Source: Symbiotaphrina buchneri
Lineage: Eukaryota > Ascomycota > Symbiotaphrinales > Symbiotaphrinaceae
Assembly (NCBI GenBank): GCA_001599915.1
Contig: BCIG01000007.1
Location: 744,001-808,000, forward strand
DNA length: 64,000 nt
Direction: 5' to 3'
Part shown: positions 56,278 to 64,000 of the stretch, piece after piece
How the letters are laid out: each line of letters starts with the position of its first letter
Numbering within the stretch: position 1 is the stretch's first letter
Made by a program: the position numbers and the translations under genes
Notes under the pieces: model-generated
What the model saw: the letters and a program-made list of their open reading frames with translations, nothing else
What the model was told of the DNA's origin: nothing
The model's database searches: none

Positions 56278-57014
56278 GCCAAACCATCTGGACGTTGCGG
56301 ACCTAGTGGATACGAACCATCTTGATAGTATAAAGCAACAATACGCAGAGTTCAAGAAAATGACAACTCAGCTCGGGGAAGCGGGTGCAGAGTATGGATG
56401 GCAGACGACGCAGCCATATACCGCTGTGTTGAACAATATACTCAATAGGAGCACCGAAGCTGTTGGACGATTGTCCACTGTGAGACAACTCAACGCTGAT
56501 ATACAAGAAGAAATACGAGCAAAATCGAAGGATTTGCAAGCCGGGATTGAGCTCTTTGAACGTGTCCGCACCATGGACGATTCTATATCATGCCAATCGA
56601 ACAACGACCATACAGCTGAGCAAATCTATTCGTTCTCTCCCGTGGGAGTGCATGACCATGGAAGTGGAGGAATAGACCATGTCGTTAAAGAAAATATATT
56701 CTTTTCACGGAGTGGTATCTATATGATGGGGACGGCGACTAGACCAGTTTTACAAGTCTACCCCAAGCGGTGAAAAGGCAAATCCAAGGTTTGATTGCCA
56801 CGGCGGAACAAACCATCATTGCCCTGAATTCTGTGGGAATGGGCTTGAGGAGGCCATTGAGGCGGCGATATCGAAGACAACCGAGGGTGTGGATACGGCT
56901 GTGACCGCAACAAAGTCAGCAAACAGGACCGAGGATAAGGCAAAAGATGTCGAAAAGACTGCTTTGGCCAAAGCAAACGAGTTGGATGTTTTGTTGTCAG
57001 TAGCCCAGGCTTAG
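56278..57014 (+). CDS. Coiled-coil protein of unknown function, frame uncertain
   Basis: From the ATG at 56278 the frame encodes a helical protein (LDSIKQQYAEFKKMTTQLGEA, TVRQLNADIQEEIRAKSK) of 165 residues, ending at 56773. Coding-like helical sequence continues in other frames: AVKRQIQGLIATAEQTIIAL, then LEEAIEAAISKTTEGVDTAV and ANELDVLLSVAQA, ending at 57014. A small intron near 56717-56758 and a frame change near 56836 would be needed to link them, and I cannot define these with confidence. The heptad pattern suggests a coiled coil. No domain is recognised. It could be a decayed gene or a gene with unresolved introns. Confidence 0.35.
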
Positions 57015-57308
57015 CATATGTCACAATGGTAGAAGATCGCAGTGGATATCTTCGTTTCCAGTCCTCTGAAGCTGCTGGAATACTCCGCTGCCAGGGGCCA
57101 GAGTTCGGTAGCACATCCATATCAGGTGTACAGGTCTAACTCTATTCACGTTCAGTCTCTATAACTTCTTTCAATCATCAGGCATCACCCTCCGTCGGTG
57201 CAGTGAATCCACTTCAACCACATCCCTCCGTTGTCATGTACATGTATATCCCATCGCACCACTCCAACCCCTTCATCCGCACCATCATAACCCGCACCAA
57301 ATACCACC

Positions 57309-59536
57309 CTAAAGCTCCCTCTTCTCGCCCAGATCCCTGCCGGAGGAGACCGCCGACTCCTGCTCCTTGGGTTGCAAGCCATAGGTGACCAGGCCGGGAT
57401 CGCCGGTCGCCGTCGCAGTCTCCTTGGGGCTCCTCTTGAAGAAAACGAAGAGGAAGAACTTCTTGAGCGCGTGCCGGCCCTCCCATAGCGGCAAGATCGT
57501 GATGGTCATGGATGCGTAGAAGGCCCAGAGGAAGGCTACGACGATCCAGCCGCGGAAGAAGGGCTTGGAGAAGACTGGGAGATGGTGCGTTAGCGAAGGA
57601 ACGGGACAGGGAAGACAGGGGAGATGGAAAGAAGGGACGTACTGTAGCTTGTGCCGTACATAGGGATCGGCCACAGGATCAAATAACACAACGTCATCAC
57701 CACGCTAGCAATGAGCGCATACTTCCGTGCGCGCAGCAGACGTCGGTCCTCAGCCGCCTCATGCTGCAGCATCTCATTGGTGGCAACCTCTGCATCGGAG
57801 ACACCAGGTTCATGGTGCGAGAGCGTGCTGTCATCAGCCTGCTTGATCTTCTTGAACTCGTTCCAGTCGAAGTTCTCCGGGCGGAGATACGTGAAGAGCG
57901 GCGTAAGCAGGATCGGGCCGCCGAGGGACATCATGTTGCCGGCGACGAGGGGCAGGTTCTCGCTTGTTGTAGAGAGGGTGACGGAGCCGTAGTGCGTATA
58001 CGCCGTGCCCAGCCACGCGGCGATGGCGGCGGCCGAGGAGATGACGGGCGAGGCTACGACGGCGAATTTGGATTGCTTGCGCCACATGATCGTGCAGGCC
58101 ATAGGCACAATGGCCGAGTCGACGATGATGCCGATGCACGTCGTGAGGTAGTTGACGGAGAAACCGGCGTGGTTCAGCCCCGCGGCGATGCCCGCGCAGA
58201 AGATCCCGAACCCGATGACGATGAAGTGCGAGAAGTTGATGAGCTGCTTGCCGGTTGCTTTGGGGTTGATATACGCGTGGTAGAAGTCATAGGTCATTAG
58301 ACCGGTTGTAGCCATCGTTTCAGAACTCATTGCCGACGTCACGGCCATGAAGGCCATGAGAAGAATGGCAATCCCGCCTCCTTTGCCCATGACGGTGATG
58401 GCAGCATAGGGCATGGACATGCCCGTAGAAACTTCGTAAGCCGTCATGCGGTTGGGATAGGTGGGGAACTGCGGCAGGTGCTCTGTTGCAGCAGCCGTCA
58501 ATCCGTAGGTCGTAGCCAGGACGAAGGGAATTGTGAACCAGGCACTACCACCGATGAGGTAGCCACCAAGGGTGCTGGCGGGATCAGCGGCGATGGCTTT
58601 CTGGAACAGCTGGCTATCGACGGCGGCGGAGAAACCACTGCCGACGAAGATGAGGCCGATGTATCCACCCTGCTGGCTTCGCATTGTCAGGTACGAGCCC
58701 CCAGCATTGCCCTCTACCGGGTGCAGCTCGCCCGCGGTCTTGAGAAGATCGAACATCTTGTCTGGCGAGCCGACAACTTTCGAGGTGGCATAGACGGTGA
58801 AGATGGATGTGAGCATAATGATGTAGATGACGACAGTGTGCACCTATTTAACTAATTAGCCAGATACATGGGACTCAGCAACGGGTTTCTTACCCAGTCA
58901 GTCAAGAAAGTGGCTTTCATGCCTCCGAACAGGGTGTACACTATGACACCAAGCGGAAACAGGAAGCAGGCAGCATCACTGCTCATGCCAGTCAAGTTAC
59001 CGAACAACGCGGACCCACCGACCAGAAGGTTCACCGTCTGGATAATCTGGAAGATGAGCGAGTATAGTGAGAGCGTGATGTGGGCGACAGCGCCATATCG
59101 GACTTTGACCACCTCCAGGAAGGTGTGTGCATTGGGTGCTTTCCTCTTCAGCTCGATGGCCGCAACGGAGAACAATAGGATCTGGACAGACGCGCCGGCA
59201 CCGTACCAGAACGGTCCGGAGACACCATAATCATAGCCATCTGCTGTATGTCAACACACGCTCAAAGGCGCCCAGGGTCTTGTGGCGCGACTCACAAGTA
59301 GTGGAGGTAAGAAGTGTAGCTGCGATCGTCCATGAGGATACCACTGCAGATGCTGTAAGACCCGTCTTGACGGAGTGCTTGGCCGTCATGAACATTTCAG
59401 AGGTCTGCACCTCTGCGAAATACTTGGACAGACCCCATGACACGAGGGACATGCCCACGGCGAACACGGCTCCGGCGCCCAGGATGATTCCATACCCGGT
59501 GCCTTGGCCGAAGATGGGTGGGAGAGCGTCCGACAT
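57309..59536 (-). CDS. Sodium:solute symporter family, Dur3-like urea/polyamine transporter
   Basis: Four exons on the - strand (59536-59296, 59240-58894, 58843-57643, 57574-57309) encode 684 residues, the usual Dur3 size. About 15 hydrophobic segments are spread along the protein. Family landmarks include FMTAKHSVKTGLTASAVVSS, SWTIAATLLTSTTYGYDYGV, VKVRYGAVAHI, SQQGGYIGLIFVGSGFSAAVDSQ and SSETMATTGLMTYDFYHAYI. Junctions restore STTYGYDYG, TDWVHTVV and TSYIFSKPFF. The cytosolic tail is Lys/Glu-rich. Yeast Dur3 is a plasma-membrane importer of urea and polyamines; fungal genomes have several paralogues of uncertain substrate, so urea specificity is inference. It is divergent from a PxpA (5-oxoprolinase subunit A) gene, which hints at 5-oxoproline or a related amide as substrate. 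TGATAA sites lie upstream. Confidence 0.92.
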
Positions 59537-60177
59537 GATTTGAGCCTTGTAAGACGCGTCTCAGATATACAGATTCCGTCAGAGTTGGGGCTTTGGAAAA
59601 AGTGACGATGGAAAAGGGAAAAGGGGCCAGACATGACGATCGGCCATGCAGGGCTTATGTACGATTTGCTTATCCACACGTTGCCCCCCCATCCCTCCTC
59701 TATCAGACCCCTGTCAGCAATGACATCTCCCCGGTGCATAATCGGCTTACCATTGCCCAACTGATAAGTGATAAGGAGCGCATGAGCCAAGGAGGTGAGG
59801 ATCTCCACCCTTGAATAGGCCGTCTGATAACAACGTGTGCTCTCGCCAATCAGCCCGCCAACCGGCAGCGATCTTGCCTTCCTATGTCGGTGGCGGGAGG
59901 AGCTAGAGCGATTGGCCGAACCTTAGTTTCGGATCCACCGACAACGGCGTGCGCGCCGGCCAATCGATAGCTCGACTTTGGCCCGCCTGCGGCGCGAGGC
60001 TCTTTCGGCGACTGTAGAGATATCGGAGGTTGGAGTCTCGCGTGCTAAGTATTAATGTTATCACCGAGAAGTGGTGGACATCACACAATGTTTAAGTTTG
60101 CAGGAAGATATCGAGGGAATATTGGCGGAGTCGGCAACTTCTTCGTAACGTGCGCAATCAGAGCACCGGCAAGAACA
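59537..60177. promoter_or_regulatory. Divergent promoter of Dur3-like and PxpA genes with TGATAA sites
   Basis: TGATAA occurs at 59762-59767, 59769-59774 and 59825-59830, and as TTATCA at 60058-60063. The first two are adjacent (TGATAAGTGATAA), the paired arrangement favoured by fungal AreA/Nit2 GATA factors. Their position upstream of a nitrogen-compound transporter supports nitrogen-repression control. The sites are seen; the binding is inferred. Confidence 0.65.
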
Positions 60178-61059
60178 ATGGCGACGGCTACGAGACATGT
60201 GCAGAAGATAGAAATCAATTGTGATATGGGCGAAGGCTTCGGCAAGTGGAAGATGGTATGTCGGACGACATCTCCCTGTTGATGACCTTGATGCTTATCG
60301 CCCGGATCATCAGGGCCCAGATGAGCAGCTCATGGATTATATCGACGTGGCCAACATCGCCTGTGGCTTTCACGGCGGGGATCCCTCGATAATGCTGAAA
60401 ACGGTGCGGATGGCAAAAGCCAAAGGCGTCAAAGCTGGCGCACACCCGGGGCTCCAAGGTTAGCATGACCAGCCTGTATCAACTTCCAGCAAAAGCTCAA
60501 GATCGTGGCAGATCTCTTCGGCTTCGGCCGACGAAGGATGGAAGTCGACCCAGAAGACATGTACGCCATGATCTTATACCAGGTCGGCTCCCTCAAAGCC
60601 ATGCTCGATGCAGAAGGCGTGCCACTTCACCACATCAAGCCTCACGGCGAGCTGTATTTCTATATGCAGCGAGACCCGGCGATCATGCGCTCTGTGCTCC
60701 GCGCATGCAGCCACTACGGGGTTCCGGTTTATGCGTGTAAGAACCCGGCGCAGCAAGCCATGTGCGATGAAGAAGGTGTGGAGTTCATCGGCGAGTTCTA
60801 CCCGGATGTCGAGTACACACCTGACGGCAATCTCTTGCCCATGAAGGCTTCGAGAGAGGCGACTGTGGCGGAAGTCGAGGAGAGAGTCGTTCAAGCGGCG
60901 GAGAAGGATGTGAGGAAGGACTTTCAGGGTGGGCAGGTAAGACTGGGGTTCAAGGGCGAGCCGTTCAGTATCTGTTTGCATTCGGATAAGCCTGGAGCAT
61001 TGGAAAATGCGAAGGCGACGAGAAGGGTGATTGACGAGATCAACAAGAAGAGATATTGA
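60178..61059 (+). CDS. LamB/YcsF family protein (PxpA, 5-oxoprolinase subunit A-like)
   Basis: Three exons (60178-60255, 60314-60458, 60512-61059) encode 256 residues, the normal family size. Conserved blocks are [69 protein letters not shown] and [12 protein letters not shown]. The His/Asp residues in these blocks form the proposed active site. In bacteria PxpA works with PxpB and PxpC to open 5-oxoproline to glutamate with ATP; no B or C partner is visible here, so the fungal reaction is uncertain. In-frame ATGs at 60088 and 60055 would add an Arg/Gly-rich leader that could be mitochondrial; a TTATCA promoter-like site at 60058 argues against the longest form. It is divergent from the Dur3-like gene. 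Confidence 0.9.
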
Positions 61060-61789
61060 GCAGGTGCGTAGATTCAAGTATTGCAACGGTGCACTGTCCA
61101 ACATACATAGTCTTTTTCAACCGTCACGCCGAGGTTCTGATTTTCGTTGCGTACTCATTAGATGATGCCGATACGCTTGTGTGAATGCAGCTCGGCGTCC
61201 GTGGTGAATCATCTTTTGATAGCCTGCATATGTGTCCGCTCGATCGTACCTGTTCCGTGATCGGTAAAGGGCAGTGAAGCCCATCAGGACGCATTTCGTA
61301 CCACGCTGTCAAACAACAATGCGGGGTCATTGATCCGCGCCATCTGTCAAACAAAACTAGACGACGTAGCACCTTCCCTCTTTGTCATGGCTCTCAACAC
61401 ACCCCGCATTCGATCTTCGCAGAGGTCGAGTCTTATGCACGATGACCAAATGACATACCCGTAAATGGAAGGTACACGGCTCTGTAAAGTCCTCCGCTGA
61501 AATCCGATGTAACTGCTAGCCCTAGCCTGAACAAGAAGCCCAAATTGCTACCGGGTATCACAACGCAGCAAGCTTTAGCCAGAAAACGCCCACATGCACA
61601 TTCCCGCGCGGGGAGCGTGTGGAATAGTGTAACGTCGTATTATCTTGCAGGGGTCAGAGAGGGGTAAAATGTCGATCTTCCAACGGCGTGACAGGGTTCA
61701 TGACTGGGCATAAAAGACGCGCGGGGAACAAGCTGCAGCCACTGTCAATAAGCTGTTGTACGCAAAGAAATATCCAAGTATCCAAGTAA
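61060..61789. other. Intergenic region, promoter of the GH47 gene
   Basis: About 730 bases without coding character. GGCATAAAAGA at 61708-61718, about 75 bases upstream of the GH47 start, is a plausible TATA element. Nothing else is recognised. Confidence 0.45.
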
Positions 61790-63896
61790 ATGTGCAAAAT
61801 GTCTCTCTTGAAGGCAGTCTTGCTTCTGGCACTGGCCAGTAGTGGGCTTCAAGTAACCTCCGCGGGCGCGACTGCGCCCTCTTTCGAAAATACGACAACA
61901 ACCGCTTCGACCGCTACATCTACCACATCCTCGACGGCGTCGAGCGGGGCTTGTAAGCAGATCCAGTATGCATTCCCACCCGGGACGAATAGCGACACTT
62001 CAAGGGCCGATGCTATCAAAGATGCGTACCTGCGGTCGTGGAACGCGTATGAGCAGTATGCATTCGGAATGGACGAGCTCATGCCGCTGAATCGCACTGG
62101 AATCAATAACTGGAATGGGTGGGGGATGACGATTATTGATGCCATTGACACGGCGATTGTGATGAACCTGACGGATGTGGTAACGAGACAGCTGGCTTTT
62201 ATTCCGACCGTTGATTTTACGTTAGTACCTTCTGATAGTCGCTCTCCTTGACTGACGGGGCTGACGGATTAAGCTCGACGGATACCCTTGTGGAGATTTT
62301 CGATATCAATATTCGATATGTTGGCGGGTAAGTCGCTCATCTCTGCTGGGTTTGAAGAAGATGAATAATGACATACCAACGACAAAAAGATTGTTATCCG
62401 CCTACGACCTCCTGACGAGCGGGCTCTTCCCGAATACCTACGACCAAAGTCAGGTTGCGTCCCTTCTCAGCCAGGCGCAGACGCTTGCCAATGGCCTCAA
62501 ATCTGCCTTTGATACAGCGACAGGACTACCAGCAGGGGATGTCAATTTCACCACGAAATTGCTAGAGATGTCTACTTACACCATAGGCAACACAACCTAC
62601 AACGCAACGAACACAGCACAGGCAGGTACTTTTGTGATGGAATGGTTCCGGCTGTCAGACTTGACTGGAGACTCGTCTTATCGTGACATCGTACGAGCCG
62701 ATACCTCGAACTGCCGAGCGAAGGTTGTTGACTATCTATAGATCGAGCGGGCAGAATCGTACTTGATCAACCCGAGTCCAGCGCCAGTCTATCCGGGTGT
62801 TGTGGGTACCGAACTCAACACAGAGACTGGAGAGTTCTTGACCTTCGATGGAGGATGGCACAGCGGTGTTGATAGCTTCATTGAGGTAAACACGTCCCCT
62901 GAAATAGGAGGAGCCGCAAGCTTACGACCTGCAAAGTATCTAATTAAGTCATATGTCTACAATCCTACAGACAGTGCCACCACGATGTATAAAGACTTCT
63001 GGCTGCAGACTGCCGCATCAACTGAACAGTACTTGGCTCTACACCCTTATGGCTTCCCGCAGACCACGTTCCTCACGAATTTGAACACTCATGGTCGGAT
63101 ACAATATACCATGGATGACTTTGTACGTATGCCTCTATCCGTCATGACCATAGCTGACGGACGCAGGCATGCTTCGCAGGAGGGAACCTCTTGCTCGGCG
63201 GTAAATATCTCGACATGCCCAATCTCGTCGACCTCGGCATTGCGGTAACAGACGGGTGTCATTCAACCTACAACACCACCCCCACCGGCATCGGGCCTCA
63301 ACGTACGCACCCCTCCGTCCCTCCCTCCCACCGCGACCCCCACTAACCCACGCCGCAGAATTCGCATGGTACAACGCCTCGAACCTCGCCTTCAACGCGC
63401 ACAACGACGTGGACGCGGCGCGGCGCGCGGCCGCAGCCAAGTACGGCTACTTCATCGAGTCGCACAGCTGGGAGTTCCGGCCCGAGAGCATCGAGAGCAT
63501 TTTTTATGCGTGGCGCATCACAGGCGACCCCGTCTGGCAGCAGTATGCGTGGGAGATTTTCCTCGCGATCAATGCCACGGCGTCGAATGAGGTTGCGGTT
63601 GCGCAGGTGGCGAATGTGGATGCGCCGTTTGGGCAAAGGCAGTGGAATTATGTGGATACGTGAGTTTATTCTTTTTGCTTTGTTTTTCTTGCTGGTGTTC
63701 CTGCTCGTGGGAGATGAGTGGAGTTTGGAGATAGGGGCTGATGTGCGTTGATGCGAATAGGTTTTGGTTCGCGGAGGTGCTGAAGTATCTTTACCTCACG
63801 TTTGCGCCGCCGGACGTGGTCAGCTTGGATACGTTCGTGTTCAACACGGAGGCACATCCATTCAAAATCCAGAGCGGAACCTGTGGTGCGCTTTGA
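61790..63896 (+). CDS. Secreted class I alpha-1,2-mannosidase (GH47)
   Basis: Eight exons (61790-62220, 62274-62327, 62390-62690, 62742-62885, 62937-63122, 63167-63302, 63359-63659, 63761-63896) encode 562 residues. A signal peptide ([20 protein letters not shown]) is followed by a Thr/Ser-rich linker and the (alpha/alpha)7 barrel. GH47 landmarks are [120 protein letters not shown] and the calcium-binding TEAHPF. Several N-glycosylation sequons occur. The enzyme trims alpha-1,2-linked mannose from N-glycans, extracellularly or in the secretory path. Two introns (62691-62741, 62886-62936) are multiples of three; the first ends in a stop if retained, and the second is open. A second ATG at 61799 gives nearly the same signal peptide. 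Confidence 0.95.
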
Positions 63897-64000
63897 GGTA
63901 ATAATAAATAATTGGGGCTGGGCAAGTTTATAGCATTGCAGGACGGAAATATGAGCTGTGTCTAGAATGGGCAGTCTGGTTAGGGACTAATGACACTCAA

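Noticed and set aside
62691-62741. Premature stop in the GH47 gene
   Set aside because: The stop is the last codon of a normal 51-nt intron (GTACGA..CTATAG). Removing it restores [12 protein letters not shown], so the gene is intact.

Overview
The window is nuclear DNA of a filamentous ascomycete. Genes carry short introns, mostly 45-80 nt, with GT..AG ends and CTRAC-like branch sites. The gene set is typical of moulds: a Zn2Cys6 regulator, an Ndt80/PhoG factor, a GH47 mannosidase, a Dur3-type transporter, a peroxisomal-type copper amine oxidase, an Old Yellow Enzyme, and a choline oxidase/betaine aldehyde dehydrogenase pair. I infer Eurotiomycetes, probably Eurotiales, but the sequence alone does not prove it. 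I see no rRNA, tRNA, CRISPR array or recognisable transposon.

Layout. 1-10 kb: tail of an unidentified gene, a long non-coding stretch, a 1,231-residue disordered protein, and Rtf2. 10.2-12.0 kb: glucosidase II beta subunit. 12.8-20.1 kb: two related multi-exon genes facing tail to tail. Both start with an OTU-protease-like domain that lacks its catalytic residues; the + copy is open and the - copy is decayed. 21-31 kb: a disordered protein, a zinc alcohol dehydrogenase with a mitochondrial-like leader, a small helical protein, an acidic nucleolar-type RRM-like protein and a two-helix membrane protein. 31-33.8 kb: gene-poor. 33.8-35.4 kb: Ndt80/PhoG factor. 36.1-40.1 kb: divergent choline oxidase-like and betaine aldehyde dehydrogenase genes sharing one promoter. 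40.4-41.2 kb: a diverged tandem duplication. 41.3-45 kb: two unidentified proteins, the second frame-broken. 45.6-55.8 kb: a 2-hydroxyacid dehydrogenase, a broken PhyH-like dioxygenase, a Zn2Cys6 regulator, an Old Yellow Enzyme and a copper amine oxidase with one frame break. 56.3-61.1 kb: a coiled-coil ORF, then a divergent Dur3-type transporter and PxpA (LamB/YcsF) pair with TGATAA sites between them. 61.8-63.9 kb: secreted GH47 alpha-1,2-mannosidase.

How the genes fit together. Choline oxidase and betaine aldehyde dehydrogenase together would convert choline to glycine betaine. The amine oxidase, the Dur3-type transporter and PxpA suggest scavenging of nitrogen from amines, urea or polyamines and 5-oxoproline. 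Glucosidase II beta and GH47 belong to N-glycan processing but are far apart. The least explained part is the 12.8-20.1 kb inverted pair of pseudo-OTU proteins. A second theme is that several genes carry apparent frame breaks (the - copy of the pair, the PhyH-like gene, the amine oxidase, and the ORFs near 44 kb and 56.8 kb) while their neighbours are clean. This is either local gene decay or draft-assembly indels, and needs raw reads to settle.
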